A DNA stretch of 64,000 nucleotides from Berberis thunbergii (lineage: Eukaryota; Streptophyta; Magnoliopsida; Ranunculales; Berberidaceae): positions 1-64,000 of the forward strand of contig QNQO01007618.1 of assembly GCA_003290165.1 (NCBI GenBank), read 5' to 3'. Under the pieces are notes generated by a model. That model saw only the letters and a program-made list of their open reading frames with translations. It was not told the DNA's origin and made no database searches. Below, piece after piece: positions 12,545-22,841 of this stretch. The stretch's first letter is position 1, and each line of letters begins with the position of its first letter. The position numbers and the translations under genes were made by a program.

Positions 12545-12865
12545 TCACCAGTTAGTAGCATAGTCTCCAGCAACCACGTCCTGAGCTTTGGAAATCTCCA
12601 CGAGCATCTTCGCCGAGGGTTGGAAGACCTCCATCTTGTCCATGCCCTTGGAGTTATGGGAAAGTTCTACACGCCAACCATTCTTCCCATCCAATGCACG
12701 GATTTCATCTAGAGCATCTCTATGATCATCAAATTTGACAAAAGCATAACCTGGCAGCTTCCAAGCTACCCACACACTGCGAAGAACACCGCAGGCTCGA
12801 AACTCATCTTCGAGTTCCCACTCTGTAACTCTTGGATCCACGTTCCCAATGTAAACATGAGACAT
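12545..12865 (-). CDS. chimeric ORF: RSZ21/22-type RRM joined to CCT4 (TCP-1 delta) fragment
   Basis: The ATG at 12863-12865 opens a 106-residue ORF. Residues ~1-70 are an RNA recognition motif of the RSZ21/RSZ22 splicing-factor type, with RNP2 (VYIGNV), RNP1-like (PGYAFVKF) and the diagnostic LDGKNGWRVE. Instead of the zinc knuckle and RS tail, the next ~30 residues (KMEVFQPSAKMLVEISKAQD, then AGD) match the apical start of cytosolic chaperonin CCT-delta, where NKMEVLQPAAKMLVELSKSQD is typical. It stops at a TGG-TGA that overlaps a GTGAGT donor-like site, so it may be a first exon. Substitutions in both halves suggest decay. Confidence 0.7.
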   Translation of the reverse strand: MSHVYIGNVDPRVTEWELEDEFRACGVLRSVWVAWKLPGYAFVKFDDHRDALDEIRALDGKNGWRVELSHNSKGMDKMEVFQPSAKMLVEISKAQDVVAGDYATNW

Positions 12866-13033
12866 AATTGATCTTGCGGAGTGAAGAAGAAGAAGAAGAG
12901 ACCGATCTGGTCTGAATAAATAGTAGTTGCACTGCACTGCTTTCCCCTTTCCTAAATCCCGCCCGCCATTGAAGAAGAAAAGAGAAAGAAGGAGAAAAGA
13001 GAGAGAAAAAAAGGAAGAAATAGGGTTATTCTC

Positions 13034-13041
13034 TTTATAAG
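13034..13041 (-). promoter_or_regulatory. TATA box upstream of the RRM/CCT4 chimera
   Basis: TTATAAAG on the minus strand lies ~170 bp before the ATG, followed by a pyrimidine-rich leader. Further upstream (13095-13180) the minus strand has two GGGCTT motifs and AGGGTTTT/AACCCTA telo-box-like motifs, a combination common in promoters of plant translation and RNA-processing genes. This suggests that the captured fragment brought its own promoter. Confidence 0.5.
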
Positions 13042-13193
13042 GTGGGTGGCTATTCGCCCCCACCAAACTTTCAAATGCATCCACCCTCTTTCACAAAATA
13101 AAACCCTAATCATTAGTTTAATAAAAGCCCAAAACTAAGCCCAAATACAATAACAACCCATCAACATTAGGGTTTACAAATTTTTGGCTAAAT

Positions 13194-13213
13194 ACACACA
13201 CACACACACACAC
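13194..13213. repeat. (CA)n microsatellite
   Basis: About ten CA dinucleotides in a row inside insertion D, upstream of the chimera's promoter. Confidence 0.9.
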
Positions 13214-13327
13214 TTTATCCTATTTAGCAATGGAAAATAAAAAAAATATTTTTCCCTATAAATGAGATAACAATATATATGCCACAATTAATAAATAAGA
13301 ATTTTTTTTATTTAATTAGGCGGGTAT

Positions 13328-13542
13328 TACAATATATACAACTCAAAAGAATCTCGTCCCGAGATTCGGTAGAGGAAGGTAAGTAGGAAATTAATTCTTA
13401 AATAAAATAGCTCATACGTATGCCCATAACTTAATCAAAACAATCACACAAAAATATAAAAAAATTCAGTAAGTACAAAAATTACGGGGTGCTACAATAT
13501 ATAAAACTAAAAATAATCTAGTCCCGAGATTCGGTAGAGGAA
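13328..13542. repeat. ~164-bp spaced direct repeat near the right end of D
   Basis: The block with ACAATATATA followed by TCCCGAGATTCGGTAGAGGA occurs at 13329-13377 and again at 13494-13541, a local duplication close to the D terminus. Confidence 0.8.
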
Positions 13543-13665
13543 AGAAAGTTAAGCGAATTTCAAAAAATACAACTTGTCAAACGAAAGAAGATTTTAAAAT
13601 AAAATTTTCAATTGAATTTTAGTTGGATAAATTTTTTTTGCCATTGGAAAAGTAGGGGGGTTACA

Positions 13666-14143
13666 ACACCTGTCCTAGATAATTATCTTGCTACAAATTT
13701 TAAATAGTGAAGGCCTAGATTGCTAACCCTAAAATAGATGGTGATTAACCTATCCGCAGGAGAGGGCACGAAAGTTTCAACTCAATCCTTCCACTATTCA
13801 AATTTGAATGCAATACTACCTAGGACAGGCTAAACACAAGTGATCACAGAAACCGCGTGCAGATGCGGTGGGTAGAAGTTACCTCCGGCGTGAACCTATT
13901 TTGGGTTACTTGCGATGTCGGGTTGAAGAGAATTTCCTCGCGAATCGTAAAATTTCACTTCATTCCCACTTGAGCTCTTATGTGTGTGACCGCCTGCAAA
14001 ATAAATGCAAAAAAAAAAATAAAATTCAAACTCAAGCAAATAAAACAAATAAGAAAATGAATCGTTACATTGTTCCTAAAAAGAAAATTAAACCTAATTT
14101 ATAAAGTAGCAAAGAACCCTAGATTTTGATTGCACCATTACAA
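13666..14143 (-). other. leader of element B between PBS and insertion D
   Basis: Non-coding leader between the primer site and gag. The short plus-strand ORF at 13868-14104 is Lys/Asn-rich and has no family features; I do not treat it as a gene. Confidence 0.6.
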
Positions 14144-14161
14144 TCCCCGGCAACGGCGTCA
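14144..14161 (-). other. primer binding site of element B (tRNA-Asp)
   Basis: The plus strand reads TCCCCGGCAACGGCGTCA, the 3' end of plant tRNA-Asp (…CCCCGGCAACGGCGCCA) with one change, so the minus strand is its complement. It lies 6 bp from the LTR end, as expected for a 5' LTR on the minus strand. Confidence 0.85.
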
Positions 14162-14167
14162 AAAACT

Positions 14168-15415
14168 TGATGGAGATTTTATTAACCTAAATTAAAAAGC
14201 TAATAAATCCTACTTGTAATACCGCAAGTGCACGATTGTCTAACTAGTAGACAGTGGCAAATACGGGTCGATCCCACGAGGACTGACAGACAATCGAATT
14301 ATAAGACTTATTTAACCTAATTTAGAGTTGGGGGTTACAGCAGATGTAAATTACTACATTTAAGAGACTAAATTGACAACTAAAATTAAACTGATAGGAT
14401 GATAAGAGAGGGGACCGAGACATCGAATCCACCACAGGTTCTTTAAGATTTGTGTAATCCAAATTATTGTTTCTAAGAATTAACATGACTAACCTAAAAA
14501 TTATGGATTAGGGAGAGATGGAGGACTAACATGAAAGAGAGAGCTACGGTGATGATGGTAGTGTGTGTGGGTTGTTAGTCGGTTGTGAGAGAGGAAAACA
14601 GGGACGTGCTGCCTGTTTTCCACTATTTTGTGCATGAGGTGGTGATGGTGGGAGTGTCTGATGGTTGTGACCGGTGGTGTGGATGCTAGATGGTGGCGAG
14701 GTGAAGAGAGAGACACGAAAACAGGGGAAGAAGAAAGGAACAGAGGAGTCATGGGCGGTGGTTGTGCGTGGTTGTTTGCAACAAGGACAGGGGCTGGAGG
14801 TGCATGGTTGTGCGAAACAGTGAGATGGTGGCGATGATGTCTACGATGGAACAAGGTGTGGCGTCTCCCTAGTGAGGGAGGAAGAGCGGGTGAGGGAGGA
14901 AGGTGAGGTGACGGCTGATGGCGGAGGACGAGGAGGAGGTGGTGATGGTGGGATGATCGCATTGCCGGTTCTCCTATCGAGCGAGGATTTCCGGCAGGGT
15001 GGATTGGCGTGGTGGCTGGAAAAGAGAGGAGGAAAACACACGTAGGAAAAGAGAGAAGCATTTTTCTCCAAAATGGGGAGAGCTAAATAGGGTTCTCCTA
15101 TTTTCTTGGGCTTGGGTTCTCCAAAAGGCGTTTGGCTTGGGTTTCTAGGTTAGCATTTTGGGTTTGGGCTTAGGTTAAATTAGGTAGACCTAGGTTTATT
15201 TGGGTTAGGTTTAGATATGTGATCATTTACTTTGTACCACCGCTATAATCAACCAATTGATCATTCATTAAATTGTTTCCTTAATGCGATTTCATCGTTC
15301 ACGCTTAAATTTCTACAAATACATGAAAATGAAATAATAAGAATAAAATATAATAATCGAAACACTAACTTATATAAATTAAAGGATATATTATGTAATA
15401 ATTACGTGAATATCA
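14168..15415 (-). repeat. 5' LTR of element B (1248 bp, internal deletion)
   Basis: Matches 2721-4710 from TGATGGAGAT to GAATATCA but lacks the ~775 bp corresponding to 3050-3823. A deletion of this size in the 5' LTR may remove promoter or R/U5 sequence. ORFs at 14501-15071 are low-complexity shadows of a purine-rich strand. Confidence 0.85.
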
Positions 15416-16140
15416 AAGTTAGTGGGTCATCCTTACTATTGTTTATTGGATGGATATCCTGGATACAATCAAATTCCTATTGCACAAGAGGATCAAGAGA
15501 AAACCACATTCACTTGTCCTTTTGGTACCTACGCTCATCGTTGGATGCCTTTTAGGCTATGCAATGCACCCCCGACATTTCAAAGATGCATGTCTAGCAT
15601 ATTCAATGATATGGTGGACAACTTTCTTGAGATCTTTATGGATGATTTTTTTAGTATTCGGCTCATCTTTTGACCGATGCCTACATCACCTGTCACTTGT
15701 CTTAGAGTGTTGCGAAGAAAAATGTCTTGCTAAATTAGGAAAAGTGTCACTTTATGGTGAAACAGGGCATTGTTCTTGGCACGTTGTCTCTCCAAAATGC
15801 ATTGAGGTTGACAAAGCAAAGATTGATGTCATTCATCTTTTCCAATTCCAAAATCTGTTAAATATGTGTGATCTTTCTTGGGACATGTTGGATTTTATCT
15901 CCGCTTCATTAAAGATTTCTCAAAGATTGGACGCCCTTTAAGCAGTCTCTTAGCCAAGGATGTTCCCTTTCTTTTTGACGACAAGTGCATATCTGCGTTT
16001 CTGCATATTAAATCTGAACTAGTCTTAGCTCTTATCATCCGAGCTCCTGATTGGGTGCTACCTTTTTAGATTATGTGTGTTTCCTCTAACTACGTTGTAG
16101 GTGCAGTTTTTGGTCAGAAAGTTAACAAACTTCCTCATGT
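15416..16140 (+). pseudogene. reverse transcriptase and start of RNase H, gypsy A
   Basis: RT resumes with the palm (YYCLLDGYPGYNQIPI, FTCPFGTYAHRWMPF, LCNAPPTFQRCM) and the catalytic FMDD motif at 15635-15646. A frame change near 15650 is followed by the thumb/connection (HVVSPKCIEVDKAKID) and a connection segment with SSLLAKDVPFLFDD near 15940-15990. RNase H starts after APDWVLPF with one stop near 16068. The sequence is cut at 16140 by CACTA-1 and resumes at 31261. Stops and shifts make it inactive. Confidence 0.85.
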
Positions 16141-16505
16141 CACTACACCAAAAACCCCATTTAGCCACGCCGAGCTAGCCACGTTTTTAAACCATTGTGC
16201 TATTTGCCACGGCCATAAACCGTAGCTATATTTACCAACGGCTTCAAACCGTGGGTAAAAAAAACCTGGCCACGGCTTAAAATCGTTGGTATATTTGGCA
16301 CGGCTAAAAACCGTGGCTAATAGTAGCAACGGCTCCAGACCATGGGCAGTAGTCGCAACGGTTTAAAACCGTTGCAACAAAATACTTTAGCAACGGTTAT
16401 AAACCGTGGCTATGTATAGCAACGGCTAAAAACCGTTGCAAAAAAAATTTAGCAACGGTTCTAAACCGTGGCTATATATAGCAACGGCTCAGAACCGTGG
16501 CTACA
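16141..16505. repeat. CACTA-1 left terminus and palindromic subterminal array
   Basis: After the 18-bp terminal repeat come about a dozen copies of an imperfect palindrome of the form GCAACGGTTTTAAACCGTTGC, with variants ending CCGTGGC, spaced a few to ~20 bp apart. In En/Spm elements short subterminal repeats are binding sites for TnpA; a similar role here is an inference. Confidence 0.9.
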
Positions 16506-16539
16506 TGAAAAGCCGAAAAAAAAAATTTGGGCGGGGTAT

Positions 16540-16830
16540 TTTAGCGCTCGACCTTCCCTCCAGTCGACTTTCATCGACAAAAAGCTTCCCTCCTCCCCTC
16601 CACTCGACATCGTCTCCTCCGCTGCTCCCTCCCTCGACTCGACTTCCCTGCTCCTTCTCCTTCCCTGCTCCCTCCCTCGACTTCCCTCCTCCCCTCCTTC
16701 CCTGCTCCCTCGACTTCCCTGCTCCTCCCTCGACTTCCCTGCTCCTCCTTCGACTTCCCTGCTCCTCCCTCGACTTCCCTCCTCCCCTGGTCTTCCCTCC
16801 ACTCGACATCTTCAAAATCGATCAGGCCCT
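16540..16830 (+). repeat. polypyrimidine minisatellite in the CACTA-1 leader
   Basis: Repeats of ~17-20 bp built from TCGACTTCCCTGCTCCTCCC. The complement occurs near the right end of CACTA-2 (52425-52680). It ends at a shared CAGGTACTCTCTCTC (around 16838), which looks like a splice donor, so the tract may lie in the untranslated first exon of the transposase gene. ORFs on both strands here (16436-16957) are repeat translations. Confidence 0.75.
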
Positions 16831-16839
16831 CTCTCGTAC

Positions 16840-19000
16840 AGGTACTCTCTCTCTCTCTTGTATTTTTTATGAAATTAGGGTTCGTAGAGTTTTGATTTCT
16901 GATGCTTCTATTGCTGGTTGTAATTAGACAACATTTCTTTACACTAATAAGTTCCAAATTTCAACAATTGCATCTATCTAACCCGGTTTTGAGTTGATGC
17001 ATGAGTTTTACTTATTGCTATGTTTAAAGGTACAAAACAAAGCCATCAAGCTGACTTTTGTTGGTCAGAGTACCAAGTTGAATGGATTAGGAACTGAACT
17101 ATTAGGTTTTTCCTAGAAATGATGTCATGTTTAGGTACAAGGAATTTGATTTTGCTGGTATCCATTATTATCCATAAACGTTTTTTTTTTTTGAAATTTT
17201 CATCAAAGCAACTGTCTAGATGAAGTTGACTGTGCACCTCAATGTCTCTCTAGAGAAAACAAATTATACTCCAAAAATTCAAACATTAACTACTTTTTAA
17301 CTTCAGTTTACCAAACTGATCATGTTTCAAATTAAATACCTAATGTTCGAATTGTCATTGTCCCTAATCTATCCTAAAGCTAAACTATTAATCTCAAACT
17401 TATCTATCAATTAACTTTGGTTACGTAAGCTTCTAGAAAGGATGGATTGGAGCTATGCTATATTTGACGCGAGCATGTGACATAGTATCCAGACATTTGG
17501 GTTTTTAGGGACTAAATAGACCATATATATCACGGTCATTGGATCGTTTAAATCTCACAGCTTGATCAGAGAAGTTGTACGATCCCTTGTAAAATATGCT
17601 TTTACATTAATCCAACTTGTGTCATTATATCATACATAGGCCATGTAAAAAATTTCAAAATTACTTAATAAAGAATTGAATTATCTTACACTACACCCTC
17701 ATTACTTTGAAAACCAATAAGGGGGGACTTAAAGCCTGAACCCTTAATTTTTCTCAAAAAAAAGAAAAAAAAAAACCTGAACACTTCAAAAGTGAAACTA
17801 AATTTTTTTTTTTTTTTTTGAAATGTCAGTTGAGTATCTTCTGATGCTTCTCTTGCTGGTTGTGTAGAACACATAGTGTTTTTGGTGGAAACCCAAGTTG
17901 GGCTTTGTTGGTGTGGAGATTGAATTGAAAGAGTGGGATGTATAAACAGTGCAAATTGCCATTTTTTTTATTTTAATTTTCTTCAAGAATTTCTCTAGCT
18001 GCTTTCAAGAACCATGCAATAGGTTATGCTTCTTACTTTCCTTTGGTTCCAAAGGAAAACTGAAGAATGTAAAGAAAATGAAACTAGTTTTGATAGAAGT
18101 AAGAGAAGAAGAAAAATATATGTTTTTGAAGATAGAATATATCTGATGTGTGTTTGTTTTGTAAAAATTATGGGGTTTTGTTACCACTCCTTGTTTTTCA
18201 CAAAAAAATGGAGTGGATTTTAAGGTGAGAAGAGTAAGGCCATGGTTGGAGCTAAGTCCACCTATTTTTTGAATTGAATTTAATAATAACAGTATATTTT
18301 TATTTATTTTAATATTTTCTGTATTTTGGACAAGAAACAAAAACTTGTTGATCGATGATCTGATATTTGTGATGGACAAGAGGCTCAAGGAGAAGCTTGG
18401 TGGTGATTAAATTTCAAGTATGGATGTGGGGTGACATATGGCATTCAATGAGTGGTTGATTGGAGATAGAGAGGGTAAGTAAGAGTGCATGAGAGGAGTG
18501 GAGGAAATATGGAGCAAAGCATCGATCACCCTCTTTAGTATTAGTTGTATGTCATGAACTCATGGGGTTGTTATCTTTGCTTATGGGGAACTTGATTGGA
18601 ACTCCTTTCCTGTGACAAGTACTGATTTCAACTTTCTCCATACCTCCAGAAAAAACATGAAAATAAAGGCTCGAATTTATTGTGATGGAATTGAACCGGA
18701 TAATCGAAAAAGAAGGAAAAAAAAATTTATGATTTGTTTACTGAATGTGGATTGTGTTGTAGTGCTTGATTGTGTTGTAGTGCTTGTGTTGTAGTGGTTG
18801 ATTGCTTGATCGCATAATTTGTTCTGGAGGGTTCAAATACATGACTAGTAATATCATCCACCAAAAGTTACAAGGAAGCTTTAATGGATAATTTTAACTT
18901 GTAATGTGCATTTTAAAACAAAATGTTTATATGTAAGTTGGTCCACAAATTCTGTTTTGTTGATGCTAATGATAATGTTGCTTTATTGTCTATCTTCCAG
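16840..19000 (+). other. CACTA-1 interior, probable intron, no gene seen
   Basis: AT-rich sequence after the presumed leader donor. Short ORFs (for example 17686-18388) are low-complexity and contain poly-A/T runs. GATGCTTCT...TTGCTGGTTG occurs twice (16898 and 17840), a small internal duplication. I see no coding signal until the exon at 19001. Confidence 0.5.
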
Positions 19001-19084
19001 CTACAGCAGGAACAAACAAGGCTGCCTGCAGTGGCAATACTTTGAACACGAGGAAGCTTGATAAAGAAACATAAGTTCTTGCTC
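19001..19084 (+). pseudogene. captured MBF1 (multiprotein bridging factor 1) exon
   Basis: A TATCTTCCAG acceptor precedes an 84-bp segment encoding TAGTNKAACSGNTLNTRKLD-KET, which matches the centre of plant MBF1 (…NKAASSGTSLNTKKLDDDTE…). It ends at a GTGAGT donor. A TAA at 19072-19074 replaces an expected Glu codon, so the exon is broken. MBF1 is a transcriptional coactivator; no other MBF1 exon is visible nearby. It has the same sense as the transposase gene, within its probable first intron. Confidence 0.7.
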
Positions 19085-19274
19085 GTGAGTACTCAACTCT
19101 TTGGATTTTGTGGTTTCTTACAGTTTAATTGTATCATCATTAGATTGCCTCTAGCTTCGACCAAGCTATAAGGAAATGCAAGATGCCATTCCCTAATTTC
19201 TCACAATTTTATTTTGTTTTTGGTCATCAGTGTAGTAATCATAATTTACTAAGATCAAAGCTTCAATCCCCAAC

Positions 19275-22200
19275 CATTAAAAACTCCAGTCTCGCGTAAG
19301 GGAGTCATCCTTTGCCTCCCTTTCATCATATTTTTTCACTAATAAAATCAAAATGGGATGAGAGGATATGCAAGTTTACAACTTTGAATGTCAAAATACA
19401 GATTGTATGTTAAGGTATAAATGTTGTAGATGTTTTATCTAATCTTTCCTTTTGTGAGTTCTATTGTCCCTTTCACCTTTTTATTCACTGTGTATTGCAA
19501 TCCTAATAAGAGTTTTGCCTTTAATTCCCATTTTCATCTTCTTTTTACCTTTCGATATTTGTGACTTTGCTCGTGGAAAGATATGGTACAGCTTATTGGT
19601 TGATTTTGGTTTAAATGCTTTGAGAAAAAAAAGATAAAATTTGTTATTTGGTTGAAGATGATCTTGTCTTTGCTAATTTAAATGTTCCATGGATTATTTT
19701 TCTTTTAAGCAAACAAGCACTCTAGAAATTTTCAATAATCTTCTGTTGCTTTTTCAATTGTGACATAAAAGTACATTTTACATCTTTTTAATCAATTCTG
19801 TTTAATTTCTAAACATAATACTAATTTGGACAAATTTATTTTGTACTACATTATTATTGCTTTACTTACAGTGATTTCTTATTATTCTCTTTTATTCTAG
19901 TCCTCAAAATTTTTTCTCCATTTTGGGTTTGGTATGCAATTTTTGGTTTTTTAGCTTTGTATGGGTTTCAGTAGTTTGTAACCAAAATTTCATCTCATTG
20001 AATAGGGACTCACCACCTTAGTGTACCTTCAATATCGCAAAAATCACAACACATAGGATGTAAACCATCAAATTCAGTCTTTTTTGTTCTTAGATAATAA
20101 TTGCTAGTCATATCAGTTAGAAAGTGTTGTGACAGTTTCCTACTCATCGGATCGTCTACATACTTTAGTGTCTACCAATTTGATCTTAGTTACTTGATAT
20201 TTCATTTGGCCATGGCTCTAAATATTTATTTTCATAATTTTATAATAAAGGAAAGTTTGCTCTGTCATTTTCCTTGTTGAACGACATGAACCAAGCATCA
20301 ATAAGGTAAATCAGCCTGGTAAATTACATGCAGAGTTGTGTTTTCACATTTTTTTCACCAAGGGGCAGGTAGGATTAATACACAAGTTCAAGCTGATGAA
20401 GGGAATTGTTAAAAGTCCAACAGTGATAAACCAGTGATCAAGTAGATGTTTTGTATGATGATTCACAAAAGTGTGACTTGGGCAAATTTTAACCACAGAA
20501 CATCAGGAGTGTGTTGTTGATATTGTTTATGGCTTTCAAGAATCTGAACCACCACCCTTCCCCATTTACTTCAACAGATCGATTTGGTCTTTCAATATGA
20601 TGATTTCAAATCTTAGATTCAAGGCTTTTGGTAGTTAAGTTCAATTGCTAAACATTCATTATCCAGTTGGTTTTATTTTGGAGTCTACCGAGGGTAACTA
20701 CCTTAAACCATATCAGCATGGAAAGTGAATGTTTTTTTTTCTCTCTCATTGAGGGTGTGCTTGAATATTTACCATCTAGTCTTTGTCAGCCTGTTTGAAG
20801 CAGCATGCTTTGTTTCCCAAGTCATTTATGCTATTTAGCTTATTAGTTGATTTTGGTTTAAATGATTTGAGAAAAAAAAGATAAAATTTGTTATTTGGTT
20901 GAAGATGGCCTTGTCTTTGCTAATTTAAATGTTCCATGGATTATTTTTTCATCATATTTTTTCATTAAAAACTCCAGTCTCGCGTAAGGGAGTCATCCTT
21001 TGCCTCCCTTTCATCATATTTTTTCACTAATAAAATCAAAATGGGATGAGAGGATATGCAAGTTTACAACTTTGAATGTCAAAATACAGATTGTATGTTA
21101 AGGTATAAATGTTGTAGATGTTTTATCTAATCTTTCCTTTTGTGAGTTCTATTGTCCCTTTCACCTTTTTATTCACTGTGTATTGCAATCCTAGTAAGAG
21201 TTTTGCCTTTAATTCCCATTTTCATCTTCTTTTTACCTTTCGATATTTGTGACTTTGCTCGTGGAAAGATATGGTACAGCTTATTGGTTGATTTTGGTTT
21301 AAATGCTTTGAGAAAAAAAAGATAAAATTTGTTATTTGGTTGAAGATGATCTTGTCTTTGCTAATTTAAATGTTCCATGGATTATTTTTCTTTTAAGCAA
21401 ACAAGCACTCTAGAAATTTTCAATAATCTTCTGTTGCTTTTTCAATTGTGACATAAAAGTACATTTTACATCTTTTTAATCAATTCTGTTTAATTTCTAA
21501 ACATAATACTAATTTGGACAAATTTATTTTGTACTACATTATTATTGCTTTTACTTACAGTGATTTCTTATTATTCTCTTTTATTCTAGTCCTCAAAATT
21601 TTTTCTCCATTTTGGGTTTGGTATGCAATTTTTGGTTTTTTAGCTTTGTATGGGTTTCAGTAGTTTGTAACCAAAATTTCATCTCATTGAATAGGGACTC
21701 ACCACCTTAGTGTACCTTCAATATCGCAAAAATCACAACACATAGGATGTAAACCATCAAATTCAGTCTTTTTTGTTCTTAGATAATAATTGCTAGTCAT
21801 ATCAGTTAGAAAGTGTTGTGACAGTTTCCTACTCATCGGATCGTCTACATACTTTAGTGTCTACCAATTTGATCTTAGTTACTTGATATTTCATTTGGCC
21901 ATGGCTCTAAATATTTATTTTCATAATTTTATAATAAAGGAAAGTTTGCTCTGTCATTTTCCTTGTTGAACGACATGAACCAAGCATCAATAAGGTAAAT
22001 CAGCCTGGTAAATTACATGCAGAGTTGTGTTTTCACATTTTTTTCACCAAGGGGCAGGTAGGATTAATACACAAGTTCAAGCTGATGAAGGGAATTGTTA
22101 AAAGTCCAACAGTGATAAACCAGTGATCAAGTAGATGTTTTGTATGATGATTCACAAAAGTGTGACTTGGGCAAATTTTAACCACAGAACATCAGGAGTG

Positions 22201-22797
22201 TGTTGTTGATATTGTTTATGGCTTTCAAGAATCTGAACCACCACCCTTCCCCATTTACTTCAACAGATCGATTTGGTCTTTCAATATGATGATTTCAAAT
22301 CTTAGATTCAAGGCTTTTGGTAGTTAAGTTCAATTGCTAAACATTCATTATCCAGTTGGTTTTATTTTGGAGTCTACCGAGGGTAACTACCTTAAACCAT
22401 ATCAGCATGGAAAGTGAATGTTTTTTTTTCTCTCTCATTGAGGGTGTGCTTGAATATTTACCATCTAGTCTTTGTCAGCCTGTTTGAAGCAGCATGCTTT
22501 GTTTCCCAAGTCATTTATGCTATTTAGCTTATTAGTTGATTTTGGTTTAAATGATTTGAGAAAAAAAAGATAAAATTTGTTATTTGGTTGAAGATGACCT
22601 TGTCTTTGCTAATTTAAATGTTCCATGGATTATTTTTTCATCATATTTTTTCATTAAAAACTCCAGTCTCGCGTAAGGGAGTCATCCTTTGCCTCCCTTT
22701 CATCATATTTTTTCACTAATAAAATCAAAATGGGATGAGAGGATATGCAAGTTTACAACTTTGAATGTCAAAATACAGATTGTATGTTAAGGTATAA
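19275..22797. repeat. 1.69-kb tandem duplication (about 2.1 copies)
   Basis: Copy 1 spans 19275-20962, copy 2 spans 20963-22651, and a partial third copy spans 22652-22797. Periods are 1688 and 1689 bp. I noticed only a few differences, for example an extra T near 21550, A/G in ATCCTAATAAGAG versus ATCCTAGTAAGAG, and GATGGCC versus GATGACC. Each unit also contains a diverged internal repeat of ~110 bp (19592-19706 versus 20838-20946), a plausible substrate for unequal exchange. No coding sequence is recognisable in it. Confidence 0.95.
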
Positions 22798-22814
22798 AAA
22801 AATACAATACATGC

Positions 22815-22841
22815 ATTATTATTATTATTATTATTATTATT
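22815..22841. repeat. (ATT)n microsatellite
   Basis: Nine ATT trinucleotides directly after the partial third repeat copy. Confidence 0.9.

Larger units (their letters stand above)
10379..13665 (-). mobile_element. TG...CA insertion D with 5-bp target duplication
   Basis: The unit begins TGTCACGCCCCGA and ends GGGGGTTACA, with ACACC on both sides (10374-10378 and 13666-13670). Removing it plus one ACACC rejoins the leader of element B. TG/CA ends and a 5-bp duplication indicate LTR retrotransposon integration. No paired LTRs or pol are visible inside, so it may be a very long solo LTR (on the minus strand TGTAACCCC...GGGGCGTGACA) or a non-autonomous carrier. It holds the chimeric ORF at 12545-12865. 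The rest (10379-12540) shows no coding signal I recognise. Confidence 0.7.
2721..15415 (-). mobile_element. LTR retrotransposon B, gag-protease only, inserted in RT of element A
   Basis: A minus-strand Ty3/gypsy-type element bounded by two related LTRs that begin TGATATTCAC and end CTCCATCA. It has a tRNA-Asp primer site next to the right LTR and a purine-rich tract next to the left LTR. Gag and protease are present but RT, RNase H and integrase are absent, so it is non-autonomous. Flanks GCGTT and AAGTT form only an imperfect 5-bp duplication, but element A's reading frame continues across the site. Element D (10379-13665) is nested in the leader. Confidence 0.85.

Noticed and set aside
14144..14161. 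tRNA-Asp-like sequence
   Set aside because: Only the 18-nt 3' end is present next to an LTR; it is a primer binding site, not a tRNA gene.
16436..16957. Five overlapping ORFs of 100-160 codons
   Set aside because: Translations of a polypyrimidine minisatellite on both strands; no family features.
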